A stretch of DNA of 64,000 nt from Sesamum alatum. Its lineage: Eukaryota > Streptophyta > Magnoliopsida > Lamiales > Pedaliaceae. The translations under genes and the position numbers were made by a program. Positions 1-12,032 of this stretch are shown one piece after another. The DNA is taken from the NCBI GenBank assembly GCA_034509735.1, contig JACGWO010000006.1:37751141-37815140 (forward strand), in the 5' to 3' direction. The first letter of the stretch is position 1, and each line of letters starts with the position of its first letter. The notes under the pieces were generated by a model. That model ran no database searches and was not told the DNA's origin. It saw nothing but the letters and a program-made list of their open reading frames with translations.

Positions 1-212
1 AAGAAGAAACAAACAAATAGAGACAAACAAGATATATATATATATGTGTGTGTGTATGGTAGGTGTATGAATACAAGGAGAGTATAGTATAAATATACGT
101 ATAGTGTGTGTATTTGTGTGTGAAGCTATGAAAGAGAGGGTGGTAGAGGTTAGGAGAGAGTAATAAAAAGTTTGAATATAGTTAAGGGTGTTAGGATATC
201 AACATCAGTTGG

Positions 213-236
213 AGCCTTAGCCTTAGCCTTAGCCTA
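213..236. repeat. Short GCCTTA tandem repeat
   Basis: The six-base unit GCCTTA is repeated about four times in a row, followed directly by CTAACCC text. It resembles a degenerate telomere-like motif but is far too short to be called an interstitial telomere. Confidence 0.6.
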
Positions 237-1069
237 ACCCACACCCTACATTAATATAATATTCTTGGACTTGGGACTACTACTTAATATTACCCTCTTC
301 TCTTCCTACCACCACCAATTACTAGCAGTACACGGTACATTCGATTTGAGTGTAAAAATATTTAGAAATTGAAATAATTAACGTTTTAATTAATAAATTA
401 GTTATCAGTCGTAAAATAGTGATTTCAAAATATAAAACGTGCTAAAAGTTGAGGTGTATGCAAGTTTGAGGGGTCTTTAAGTAAATTCATAAAATTATTG
501 GAATTACTATTGAATGGATGGAATGTGTTAAAATGGTGAATTTGGATATTAAAAAATTAGTATGCTTTTTATTTTAGTATAGAATATTATTTTTGGTATT
601 TTGTAGCAAAAATTTGAAGTTATATATTTTGGCATGAATCTTTGTTTCCTTAAATTATATGCTTTGAAATTAAAAGCTTCGAAGTTTGAAATATATTTCC
701 TAACATAATTATTTTATGCCAAATTGAACACCATCATTCATGCTTCGATATGCAGTAAATGTTTCGAATTTTACAGAACACATCATTATTTAAATTTATT
801 TGAATTATTATCGAGTTTGGTGAATTATATTTGAATTTGACTTGATTATTTATCAGATTAACTCTTTTATTTGATCAAACATGAATATTAAAATAATGAT
901 AATTTACTAACATACAAAATTCAAGGTGGAAACAAAGTTGTCATGAAAATTGAGTTTTTGGTTGCAATTAGATGTTACATCCCTATCATGTTGATCAATT
1001 GGATAATAATTTCACATAAGAATCAATCAATCCAACGGTATCATTTTACAAGTTGACAATTTAACGGTG

Positions 1070-1260
1070 ACTTTATATTACAACAATTATATCCTGATTA
1101 ACGATATTATATAAATTAAATCTAAACAACATTTTAGTATTACAGTATATAAATAACACATTATGCAGTAAAATATCATCCAACACAAAAGTTCGAACCC
1201 CCGACTCCTAAGATCATGGTGTCTCAACTTCATCAACTGAACTTTAACCTCGTCGGCGGG
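1070..1260 (-). mobile_element. SINE, copy 1 (tRNA-derived family)
   Basis: Read on the minus strand it starts near 1260 with a tRNA-like head. An A-box-like stretch (CAGTTGATGAAGTTGAG) is followed by a B box (GGTTCGAAC, complement of 1191-1200). The tail is AT-rich and reads GTTTAGATTTAATTTATA then ATCAGGATATAATTGTTG. The same head and tail, in the same order, recur at 13280-13550 (+) and 22610-22796 (-). RNA polymerase III promoter boxes plus a shared non-tRNA body define a SINE. Ends are approximate and I did not find clear target duplications. Confidence 0.65.
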
Positions 1261-1719
1261 TTTCGTATTGTATTATGATCAGTCAATGTGACCGTTTCCC
1301 AACGGCTAAGGAGCATGATGGATAATGACACCATTTAATGATGCTAAATACATGGCATCGTCTCAATTAGGTGCAAAAATTTATTTATTTTCTATAATTT
1401 CATGATAGTATTCATAAATATGATGTGACATAAAGATATATATCGTTAATAAAATTTAATTATAGTAAGATGTGAGGAAATATATGTATCATTAATGCAA
1501 TTTAATTATAGTAAAGTCGTATGATATTATATTGTTTTTAATATATTTGGAGCTAGTATTTTTTGAGTTAAATCTTACATTATTTATTAACTGGAAGAAA
1601 CGAGTATTTTTAATTGTAATGTAGAAAAGTAATTAATAACTTAAATAATTAAAATTAAAATTAAAGTTAAAGTAATACATCGGTATAATGAATGCACAAC
1701 AAGTACTCAATAAAATATA

Positions 1720-2140
1720 AGGTAAATTTCAGCTATCTCCTCTTAGGTTTGTCGTAATTATAAATACCATCCTTAAATTGAAAATAATTATGTAGTTTCT
1801 AGACGGAGATATGAAAAGTACTATTTCACCCTCACTAAATTTTTTATTTAAAAAAATATTTGAAAAAATATAAAAAATTTGAGGGTGGGTAAAATAAATA
1901 ATCCATAGAGAACATTAATTGTATAAATATTTTAGAAAATTTTAAAAAATATATAAAATTATAACTTATAATCTAAAAGGGCATTTTGGGCAGTTCAGTA
2001 CAAAACTTGAACGGAAACTTAACAGAATGGACTCACTGTTTAAATAGACGTTAAAGTTAGGAGGTATTTATAATTTTCCAAACAACAAGAAGGTATTTAT
2101 AATTATGTCAAACCTCAGGAAAATTGATTGTAATTTACCC
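1720..2140. mobile_element. Mutator-like MITE, family B copy 1
   Basis: The terminal inverted repeat begins AGGTAAATT on the left and ends AATTTACCC on the right. Complementarity continues inward for roughly 50 bases through the motif GTTTGNCNTAATTATAAATACC. The 9-bp sequence TAAAATATA flanks both ends exactly (1711-1719 and 2141-2149), the target-site duplication length typical of Mutator-type elements. There is no coding capacity, so it is a non-autonomous element. Related copies lie at 4016, 23102, 49843 and 50920. Confidence 0.8.
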
Positions 2141-2214
2141 TAAAATATATGAAAAACATGTATAGCATACAACAAAGCACTCACATTTTCGGCCATCACT
2201 CTCTCTTTATCTTG

Positions 2215-2450
2215 AAGTGGTAATTATATGATTATATCGATATCACAATAAATTAAACAATACATCGGTATAATCGATATGCCAATATTCACTAAACATA
2301 TCAATTTAACTAGACAAAATGAAACAAATTACAATAAATTTGCGTAAAATGCGACAATACTTATCCACAAATCCAGTGGGACTTGAATCCATGACATTGA
2401 ATATGTTCACAAAACCTCAGCTATAACCATTAGTTGTAATTATAATTGTT
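2215..2450 (-). mobile_element. Possible second SINE family
   Basis: On the minus strand a tRNA-like head shows a B-box-like GGATTCAAGTCC and an A-box-like TAGCTGAGG upstream, followed by an AT-rich tail. It has the general design of the three SINE copies in this window but a different body. There is only one copy here, so the call is weak. Confidence 0.3.
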
Positions 2451-4015
2451 TTACTGATTGTAATTGTTTCATTGATTGATCAAACACAATTATCAATCTT
2501 ACTTATCCCGGAGTATATTATGATAAAATTTCAAATTTATGTTATTAAAAAATAGGAGTTGATTTAAACAAATTAAATATAATACAGAAAAGATCAAAAT
2601 AAAAATTAATATTGAATATAATTTACAAGATTAGTGTTTATTCCAATAAGAAATTGATACTTAATTTATAGGCCCAATTTTAGTGGGCATTTAGTTGTCA
2701 ATTTGGGCCTGGTAAAAAGTTGTGGACTTATCTTTTTCATGGGCCCCAACTTTAAATGTAGATGTCCAGTAATTCATAACTCATTAACCCTTGTGGGCTT
2801 TGTAGAAAAAATGGCTGGAAAAGCCATGAATTTTATTGATTGACACAATTGTGTTTCTTCTTGAACTTTACATTTACAATGTGAGCTTGGAATTTAAATA
2901 TAATTGAAGTGAAAAAGAAAGTCTGACTAATTGCCAAGTGGCTGCCATATCACCATAACTATTCTCACTAACAGAAACAGAAAATGAAAGGAAAAAAATG
3001 GAAAAATACAAAACACGACTTCAAGGGAAAAGAGACGAAGAAGAAAAAAACAACGCTTGAAGATGATTGAAAATTAGACTATCGTATGTTCTAGTTGTGG
3101 AATTGGTGTGATTTGTAAATGCGTATATATCATGTTCTCGTGAGTTTGTTAATAAAAATATAGCCTGAATATGTCGACAATTATAACTGTCTGATCATCA
3201 ATACTTTCATCCTCCTCATCACATTCAAGAAGGATTAGCACCAATATCTACATCAACTGCTCCCTCAACAACCCACTTTCCTTCAACTCCCCGAATTGGT
3301 TATGAAATTGAACATGAAGTTGAAATGTCGTTGGGGTTATAGAAATTGGTTGTTTGTCTGAGATATTTTTCAATTGTAATAGTTTCTTGATTTTAATCAT
3401 CTTGTTGTTCATCTTCAACTTGTCTGAAGAAAAAATCCAAGTAAAAGTTTAAGATAAACACCATTCTTTTTCAACTTTAAAGGTATTTCATTAGTCAAAA
3501 AATTGCACACACGCACACTCACTCTGTTCACTTGGTTTCTTCAAACAATCAAGGTCAACCACACACACTCTAGGTCAAAATGATTTGGATTGTTTTCATC
3601 TGAAATCATCGAATATGGTATCATGGTATAAAAGTTGAAACGCTGATATGAATGTAAGAACTACATTAATTTAAAATAGTATTGTTGTTAAAAAAAATTG
3701 AACTGGAATTATATACTTAGAGCTGATTGTATTTTGGTGCAGCTTGCATTTCCAAAAACAATATATTAGTTGTTGTATAAGTGCGAAGCGACACTTAAAA
3801 AACCCGAAAACCTACACTGTGAGTCAATATTATGGTTAGATTACTAAAGTAATTCATGGTTGCAATATGATTCTCAAGTAGCTCTTAATCATATTTATAT
3901 TACTCTATCTCCTCAATGGACGGTTGGGATTTATTTGATTCAACCGCTAACATTTATCCTAGACTTCCTATTCACTTTTACAAGCTTCTAGGTTGTTCTA
4001 CTATCTTATACGATT

Positions 4016-4423
4016 AGGATAAATTATAATCACCTCCCATGAGATTTAACATAATTATAAATATCTCTATGTTGTTTGAAAAATTATGAATATCCCCTGA
4101 CTTAACGTTCGTCTAACAACGAGTCCATTCTGTTAAATTTTCATCCAAATTTTGCAATGAAATGTCCAAAATACCATTTTGAATTACAAGTTATAATTTT
4201 ATATGTTTTTCAGAATTATCTAAAATATTTTTATGAATTAATAATTTTTATGGATTATTTTACCCAAATTAAAAAAAAAAATAGTAAGGGTAAACTTTTT
4301 ACATCTCCTTTTAAGGACTACATAATTATTTTTAATTTGAGGAGAGTATTCGTAATTTTTCAAATAATGAAGGAATATTTACAATTATGTCAAATCTCAT
4401 GGGAATTAACTATACAATTATCT
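4016..4423. mobile_element. Mutator-like MITE, family B copy 2
   Basis: The left end reads AGGATAAATTATAATCACC and continues ATGAGATTTAACATAATTATAAATA. The right end carries the complement of that block (GTCAAATCTCATGGGAATTA) before decaying. Both arms also carry the inner motif GTTTGAAAAATTAT or its complement. The interior is AT-rich without a gene. The right terminus is degenerate and no target duplication is clear, so this is an older copy than the one at 1720-2140. Confidence 0.65.
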
Positions 4424-5427
4424 GTAACTTTTTTGAGGCTTCTACGATCTTCTAGAAAACTCTATTCCTCCATATTTTTCTAAAAACGGTCTACAATGAA
4501 GCACCTGTACCTAATCACTCCTATTTACTAATGATGCCATTTTTGCTTAATCAATTTCTTAACTAGCTTTATTGTATTTAAAATTAATTAACTTGCATAA
4601 AGTCCAATCTGCTTATGATTCGAATTTCATGTCCTCTATTTTTTGGGGGGAAAGAAAAGTTACTCATTATGAATTTTTTGAAAGGTTAATCACATTTAAT
4701 TAGATTCCTTCATAACTTTTACAACTACACTTCCACCCCTAATAAGAATTTTTCGTTTACAACTGTAATTTCAACCTCTTTTAACATTTTATATAAATTA
4801 TTGATAATATTGTTAGTTTTTTCATTTATCAACGACTACTTTTCATCTAATAGCAATAGTTTGGAAATAATAATTTTATTACAAGTACATCTTTTTGTTT
4901 ATATATATTGTACTTACTCCCTTACGAGTATAAAAATATTATTAATATATCTTTGTCAATAAATTATATACATAATGTTGAATGAAGCGTAGAATTGGAA
5001 GATCGTGTAAATTTTTCATTAACGTTAATATTTTACATCCAAACCCTAATGAAAGGGGTATAGTTGTAAATAAAAAATTCTTAAACGGGGTGCAAATGTA
5101 ATCTAAAAAAAAATTACAAAAGTGTAATTTCATATTTTTATAGAGGGTCTACGTATAACCAACCCCTTTTTGAATCATAAGTTGGTAGTTGTAAGTATGT
5201 ATTGAATTGATCATTAATATATTTAATGTAATGATATAATTAATACTTATATATATATAAAGAAAATAGAGAAATATTTGCTTCAATACTAATCACCCCT
5301 TTCATTTCCTTTCATATAACAAGTACCATTTCCATTTTTTACACTTGATGACTGATGTGTTGAAACAAAATCATTACATTTTGCCCTCACAAACTAAGAA
5401 TTATGATATCCAAATACTTATTAGGAC

Positions 5428-8400
5428 TTAATTAATTTCCTCCATAGCATTTTGGAGTAAAATGGTATGTTTAAGATCATCCCCAATGTGAAGATTGTGT
5501 TCACCAATTGGGATCCTTCGGATCCCGAACTGATCCACAATACTCAAATGGTTGCACGTATTAATATGAATTCTAACTCGTTGTTTCGATTTTGCTGTCA
5601 CGTGTATTTTCTCAAATGCTATCAATTGTTTCTCTGGGCCGCCAACTTCTCCGGCAGACGGGGTCGAGGCGAACACCATTATTGTATGTGTACCATCCAT
5701 TTCTCCAACGTTTTCGACATCAATGTGCATCCCCAAATTTAGAGTCTCACAAGTTGTGTGTGAAACCCTAATTGCTTTGCTCAATAGAGTGGTGTTCTTG
5801 GAAGCTTTTGGGCTTGTAAAAGGGATTGAAATTTTTGTCGGGCCATTGACAAGAGTGTGTCTGAAGCTAGTGTAACTTAGCCCATACCCGAATGGGAACA
5901 CAACTGGGCCCTTGTAAAACCTGTAGGTCCGACCCGGATAGCCTCTTGATGGATCAGCATGCATGGCCATGTCTGTCATAGGCACCTTTGCTAGATAATC
6001 TTGAGGGTACCATGTCATAGGCAACTTTCCCCCTGCAAAATATAACATATTTTGAATTTTTCAACATACCAAATGGTTGTTCTTAGTGTAATATTTATGG
6101 GACGAAATATGGCGATATGTACCTGGATTGATTGTCCCAAATAAAACATCAGCAATGGCGGTTCCTCCGGCTTGGCCCGGATACCCGGCCCACAATATGG
6201 CAGCAATCTTTGGGTCATTTTTAGCAAATGTAACATCAATCGGGCCACCAGACATCAGGACCAATACAACGGGCCCTCTAGAGGCCTTGGCTACTCTTGA
6301 TACAAGCTCTTGTTGATGTCCGGGCAGAAGAAGCCCGTTTCGATCTAGGGCTTCACGTTCGATCGCTTGGCTAAGACCCATGACTAGGACCGTTGCATCA
6401 GCCCGACGAGCAGCCTCCTCAGCCCGGCCAAATTGCCCGTCATTGACACAACTTACAGGACTGCACCCTGTTTCATGAATCGTCTTGGCATATCTTGATA
6501 TACCCTGTAACGGTGTAGTGTAGCCACACGGAGTCCCTAAATAAAAAAATAATTTAAATTAAAAAGAAAATCTTCTAGTAAGATCATATTCACAAATACG
6601 ATAAAATAATCTATACCGGCATAGTTCCCTATCATCGTGTCCGTAGCATCGGAGTGGGGCCCAATAATGGCCACGGTACGGTGGCGACTAGTGGACAATG
6701 GCAAAGCCCGGTTTCGATTTTGTAGAAGAACGATGCCTTGTCGGGCCGCTTCAAGAGCCAGTTGTTGATGGGCTGCGGTGCACACATCCCTCGGACCCAA
6801 ATTAAGATAAGGCTGTCTTGGGCCATCAAACATGCCCAAACGCATTTGGACTGCCAGCAAATTGGCCAAGGACCGGTCGACGTCAGCCTCATTCAATTTG
6901 CCACTGCGAATGGCTCCTTCTGTGTAGATTGCCAGGAAAGGCCCACAATCCAAATCCAAACCTGCTTTAATTGAAGCAGCCGCAGCATCTTCTGGTGTGG
7001 CAGTGTAATGTTGATCATTGTACATAACTCCAACTGAATCACAATCTGAAACAATGTACCTGTTTTTCGTATTCGTAATAAATTAAACAATTAGAGTCCA
7101 AATATTGACGAAAGTGTGATAGAAGATCCATATCGATCGTTACTGACCCATTGAGGCGCCATTGGGAGCGAATAGTGTTGCGAAGGAGACTGGGGTCAGC
7201 GCAAGTGGGCTTGCCATTGACTTGATTGTATGAGCACATAACACTCGCAACTCTGCCTTCAACCACACAAGCCTTAAAGGGGACATTGTAAGTTTCCTCC
7301 AGATCCTGTTTGCTTACCTGCATGTTAAGTTACAATAATACCCCTTACGTTCAAGCATGGCTGGCTGGAAACCTCAACAAATGCTAACTAAAACAGTTGA
7401 TAACGACGACAGGATTATCTTCAACTGACTTGTGTCTCGACGGTCAAATTATGGGGCCCGAATTAATTAATCTTGATCATGTGGATGAGGCGTGCAAGCA
7501 ATGAACATTTGATTTCTTTTCCTTTTAATTATTTGAACAATATGCATGAAATGAAACAGTACCTTGGCATTGAAATGGAAGCGGTCCATGCCGTTCCAGA
7601 AATCAAGATCATAGGCGGTGTAGTGCTTGCAGCACGCAGCAACCTTGAGCCTGTTTCCGGCGGCATTGCCCTGCAGTCCCCGCACGTAGCTGGCTGCGTA
7701 CTTGGCAGCCACCGTCGGGTCCTCGCCGGGCGTTTCTTGGCCCCTCCCCCACCTGGGGTCCCGGAAAATGTTCACATTTGGACTCCAATAGGTCAGCCCC
7801 GCCACGCCTCCATTGTACATTGCTCTTGCTTCATCAGATACCACCTGATAATTAAATTCAAACATCAACATAATTCATGGTTAATTCATTATTATATATA
7901 ATTAGTATATGTAATGCAAATTAATGATTATTTATTATTATCATTTATTGATTAACATGTATATCTGAATATGTTAGGATCATAGATGGATGGGCTATAT
8001 AATATGTGGTATATATAATCATACATCTACTTAATTTGTCATGATATATGTTATGTATGGTCCTAACTCCTATGTGGGCCAATTAAATTTGTATGTTATA
8101 AGGACATAGTTCGGAAATAATGATTTATATGTATGGGAAATTTTAATTACTCGAATCGAGTATGATCATACCATAATTAATTATATAATACACACTTATC
8201 ATGTAATTTGTGTGTAATTTAAAAAAGTGAAAAATATTATATTGAGACATCTGCTATGGGATTGATTTGGTTTTATCAGGCGTGATCAAAGTACTAATTT
8301 TCCTTATATGTATATACATATCATATGATTATTTAAGAGAATATCAAGAATCTGTCTAATTGAAGTGTCTGTCCAACTTTAGTTCAATAAAAAAGCATAC

Positions 8401-8804
8401 CCTAAAAAGAGGGACCCCCACCCCCACCCCCACCCCCACCACCACCCACCCACTCATTGCCCATTGGTGTATTGTTTGTAGGAGTTGCTTTCTGGACCAC
8501 CTTTGATGAGCATGCAAATACTACTGTATAGGTATGGGCAAAAGAGGCCTTCATCATTTTTGCAAGTTGCAAACAATTGTATTTATTTCAGACAATAGCC
8601 TGAAACTGAGGGTGAGGCGCAGTTACCATATCATATGCATGACAAGTACAATACACTTGTCGTGGTTGATGTACAGTTCAAGAAAGTGACCAATCACATA
8701 ACAAGTGTAATACAGTTGCTCTATGATTAATTTAATTCGACCAAACTTGATTCGGACAATAATTTTTCGTCTTCTCATTCTGTTTCTTTTTTCTCTTCCT
8801 ACAT

Positions 8805-8852
<48 letters not shown>

Positions 8853-10013
8853 CATTAATTAATTAGTCGTCGTCACATGCAACTTGAATCTCTCAAAAAA
8901 GGGTCTGTCTCCATTACATAAAAAAACAGTCAGCCTTGTCACATTCTTGCAGTATTGTCCTAATGGAATTCATCCACCCATCCCCCCATAAAAAGAAATC
9001 AGTAGAAAACTATACTACTGTCATGAAAATGACTTTACATGACATGATTGAGAAAATTTAGGTGATTGATCATAGAGATAGATAATTAAATTATAACTGA
9101 TCAATAAGTACTTTCCCAACCTATATTTGACTGCTTCAGGACACACTTTTAATATAAATTATTATATATGTTTGGACTACTATATAGCCCTCTATAGCTC
9201 ATGACCAATAATCACACTACTTCTGAGAATTCAAAGCCATGATTTTATATATCAAACACGTGAATTCTTGTAAAAGTTTGCATGCCCTGTTGCATTGAAA
9301 TGTGGCTCCATTTTGTCCATTGTAAAAATCACTTTTCCTTTTTAAAAAATTCTAATTTAAATCAAATTTGATCCGATCAAAATCAATTATATAGCAAGCA
9401 CAATATACTTTTCATGTATGTTTCACATTTGTTTTGTGATTTGTTTGGTTCGATCAGACCTTATTTGAATGAGAAAAACTAAATAAAAACAAAACTTGCG
9501 TACGAAAATTTAAAACTATATTTGATATAACTGTTTATATTATTCTAATAATTGCCGGACTACTTTTTATACCATCAATATTATACAAACATATATACAG
9601 AATCTGACCTGGCCAATTGCTTCCCACAAGGAGGAGTTAAAAGAAGCGGCGGTGGTGATAACTTGAGGGAAGCTGGTGGCGCCGGGGAAGTCGCCTCCGA
9701 ATTTGACGCCGGGGCCAGTGCTGGAGACGCCGTGGAGTGCCTCCGACCACCACTCGTAGCCCCTAATGCCTAGTCGATCGACGGGTGCAGCATTGTTCAC
9801 TAGTAACCTAATCTTTTCTTGCAAAGTTAACCTTCCAATCAAGTCCCTAACCCTATCTCTTATGTGCAGCGATACGCTGCAAAATGACAGATTATTTGTT
9901 ATGTGATTGGTTGGGTCGCAGGCGAATGGCAGACGCGATTCGCACGTAGATGCACATAGGAGAATGAAAATGAAGAAAAATGAGAGGTTTTTCTTGAGTG
10001 GGTTGTCTCCCAT
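5428..10013 (-). CDS. Beta-D-xylosidase, GH3 family (BXL1-like), secreted
   Basis: Six exons on the minus strand: 10013-9609, 7844-7563, 7317-7148, 7059-6617, 6536-6123 and 6032-5428. All introns are GT-AG and all phases close, giving 772 aa, the usual length for plant BXL proteins. Residues 1 to about 26 form a signal peptide with a phenylalanine/isoleucine-rich core, so the enzyme should enter the secretory route to the cell wall. The GH3 N-domain carries [26 protein letters not shown] and KHYTAYDL. The expected nucleophile is Asp291 in IVSDCDSV. The C-domain includes [11 protein letters not shown], and the fibronectin-III-like tail ends near GEHNLHIGD. The family removes xylose (often also arabinose) from xylan and arabinan side chains during wall remodelling. 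Motif by motif it fits the BXL1/BXL2 branch better than BXL7. Intron 1 is 1764 bp and holds microsatellites and two short repeats. I see no defect. Confidence 0.95.
8409..8452. repeat. C-rich CCCCCA/CCACC microsatellite in xylosidase intron 1
   Basis: A run of CCCCCA units grades into CCACC units, a strongly strand-asymmetric C-rich tract within AT-rich intron sequence. On the transcribed RNA (minus strand) it would read as a G-rich tract. Confidence 0.8.
8630..8770. repeat. Short interspersed repeat, family A copy
   Basis: The diagnostic text is TTCAAGAAAGTGACCAATCACATAACAAGTGTAATAC (spread over 8678-8716) followed by a near complement and AATTCGACCAAACTTGATTCGG. The same string in the same order occurs at 12893-13062, in the split copy around 13990-15365, and at 38455-38590 in a variant form. 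It lies in intron 1 of the xylosidase gene. It is probably a small non-autonomous DNA transposon, but ends are not defined. Confidence 0.55.
8806..8850. repeat. (TTA)n microsatellite
   Basis: About fifteen uninterrupted ATT/TTA triplets in intron 1 of the xylosidase gene. Confidence 0.95.
9355..9470. repeat. Short interspersed repeat, family A, diverged copy
   Basis: It contains the family A landmarks ATCAATTATATAGCAAGCACAATATAC, GTGATTTGTTTGGTTCGATCAGACC and a flanking TTGATCCGATCAAAA, but with more changes than the copy at 8630. It also lies in intron 1 of the xylosidase gene. Confidence 0.4.
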
Positions 10014-10082
10014 ATTTTGAGTGCTAGTGTGTGTTGTACGTGTTTTTGTGTTTGTGGGGAGAGGAGAATGAGTGTGTAGGAG

Positions 10083-10091
10083 TATATATAG
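10083..10091 (-). promoter_or_regulatory. Likely TATA box of the xylosidase gene
   Basis: On the minus strand CTATATATA lies about 70 bases upstream of the start codon at 10013, the right distance for a TATA box with a 35-45 base leader. Inferred from position and motif only. Confidence 0.5.
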
Positions 10092-10387
10092 AGGGAGGGA
10101 GTTGTGTTAGAACTTGAAATGGTGGCTATAATTATCTGAGTTTAAACTAACAGTTGTTCACGATTGAATCTCCACGTCCTTCATGTTGTGTGTGTGTGTG
10201 TGTGTGGAAAATAGTGAGAAAGAGGGAAAGGAGTGTGTGTTAGTGTAACGATTGAGTGAGTAAGTAAAACACGCATTTGTTTAGTTTTCTATATATACAT
10301 CTAACCAAAGTTTTATATATGCCTTAATTTACATGTGTGTATGCATCAAAAACACCACTTTATATATATATATATATATATCATTTA

Positions 10388-10850
10388 AGAGAAATAATAT
10401 TTTTGGTCCTATAAGTTAGACCCGTTTCAAATTTGATCTCATTCATTACGGGATTGACATTTTTTGTTCCGTAACTTTTTCTTTCGTTTTTAACAGTGTC
10501 CGCCACATACCCAGTACGTGGCTGTTAAGTATTTTTTCTTGGAGGAAAAATTGATTTGCTTTCCAACTTGACAACACTTTGGTGGGGAGGGGGAATATAA
10601 CTATTTTGAGGGGGGAAAACACATTTTCAAGGAAATTATGGCAAGAAAAGGGGATTTCTCTCTTCTCTAATAAAAATTGAATTTTCCCTCAAACAAAAAA
10701 TGCTTAAAAAAATAAACGGAAAAGTGGATGAGGACCAAAAATGCGATTTTTTGTAAGTTACAGGACTAAAAGTGACAATCCCGTAATAAATAGGACCAAA
10801 AATAAAATAAAATAAAAATCTAACTTATGAGACCAAAAATGCTATTTCCC
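10388..10850. mobile_element. Mutator-like MITE, family C copy 1
   Basis: The arms match as inverted repeats. Left reads GAAATAATATTTTTGGTCC then ATAAGTTAGA; the complement of the right end reads GAAATAGCATTTTTGGTCT then CATAAGTTAGA. A second inner pair reads GGGATTGACATTTTTTGTTCC against the complement of GGACTAAAAGTGACAATCCC. The flanks TATCATTTA (10379-10387) and TATCATTCA (10851-10859) agree at eight of nine positions, consistent with a 9-bp target duplication. There is no coding capacity. A degraded relative lies at about 15840-16110. Confidence 0.75.
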
Positions 10851-11751
10851 TATCATTCATTATGGAGAAAATGAAAGCTTTGATTAAGTTTTAATCAGTA
10901 AAGTGAAACTTGGCCATATATATGGATTTTATATTTGTAAATATATTTATTTTAAATTTTTTTTTAACCAAAAGGGCCTATATATTAATTACTTCAACCA
11001 TATATTTTCTTTTTTCAGTTGGACCTTTGTCGACGGATATATAAAGAATTATCAATTTTACACAAATAGTATTTCAAATGTAGTGAATGAAAATATTAAA
11101 CATAATTATTGTTGGTTTTATATAATTTATGTTATAATAAAAAAAAATGGTCCTCTAATTTTTGGTCAATAGTCTATGGAATAGCTTTTATTGGTTAAGA
11201 AAGAAATAATGTGAATTATTAGTTAGCAGAAAATAAATTAAGTACATTAGAGCACCCAGCTATCTAGGACCTAGACTTAGAGTCCTATATATTGTTCAAA
11301 CATGAAATTTTGATGATTTTCATTTATATATACAATATATATAGGATCATTAAATAGTACAAGGCCAACTTAATTATATAGTTTGACATAAGCTGACCAA
11401 ATTAACTCTCAATCTATTATTGTTCAAATTAATGTAAAATAATTGCATTTGTACTTTATATCAGACTTATATATATATATATATATATATATTTTTAAAC
11501 CAATAGGAGCTTTGCTAGGCAAATCAATTCCCTTCTTCGGACTTCCCTTCAACATTAATTTCAACATATTACCTACATTCTTAATTTTTAATTATCATTA
11601 TATATATACATATATACATATATTTATTTATTTATTTTATGAAGAGATATTTACATTTGCACGCAATTGGTGACATATAGATGCAGAAAGTCACAAGATT
11701 GTACTATGAGCACTCGAGCAGTAATTAAATCTGTCAAAAAGAAAATGATAT

Positions 11752-12032
11752 ATTTATACTATTATATAAAAGAAATTCTTTTTTTACTTGTAAATGATGA
11801 TTAATAATACCGTCACACCACTTTTTATAATGTCAAAAATAACCTCTCAATGGATATGATAACTATTTTATTCAATTTTTTCAATTTTATATTAATTGAT
11901 AAATTAGTTTTTTCTTTCTTTCCTTCTTTTTTTTTAATATGATTTGTAAAATTATATATTTTATTCTTATTTATAATATATTTTAAAATATAAAAAATTA
12001 TTTATTATATGCACACAAAAACCACGTGCTAG
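11752..12032 (+). mobile_element. Helitron-like non-autonomous element, candidate copy 1
   Basis: The 5' text TATACTATTATATAAAAG followed by TTTTTTTACTTGTAAATGATGA matches the complement of sequence near 25000-25055. The 3' block, TATATTTTATTCTTATTTATAATATATTTTAAAAT with AAAATTATTTATTATAT, recurs in complement at 24889-24960 and 25445-25505. It ends CACGTGCTAG followed by T, which resembles a Helitron CTAG-T terminus. A 5' start reading near TCTATACTA and absence of inverted ends also fit Helitrons. The other two copies do not show a clean CTAG end, so this stays tentative. Confidence 0.35.

Larger units (their letters stand above)
1..5427. other. Gene-free spacer with transposon relics
   Basis: I see no coding exon on either strand: the open frames are short, AT-rich and without recognisable domains. 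The first 130 bases are TA/TG and GTGT microsatellite. Identifiable contents are a six-base repeat near 213, a SINE on the minus strand ending near 1260, a 421-bp inverted-repeat element at 1720-2140, a weaker SINE candidate near 2215-2450, and a second copy of the inverted-repeat family at 4016-4423. A further stretch at about 4690-5160 has the same style of AT-rich text but I could not define its ends. The 3' untranslated region of the xylosidase gene presumably covers the last few hundred bases. Confidence 0.6.

Noticed and set aside
213..236. Interstitial telomere repeat
   Set aside because: The unit is GCCTTA, not the plant CCCTAAA, and it is only about four copies long.
4942..5133. 63-codon minus-strand frame downstream of the xylosidase gene
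   Set aside because: AT-rich, hydrophobic by composition, in an area resembling decayed family B sequence. No evidence of an exon.
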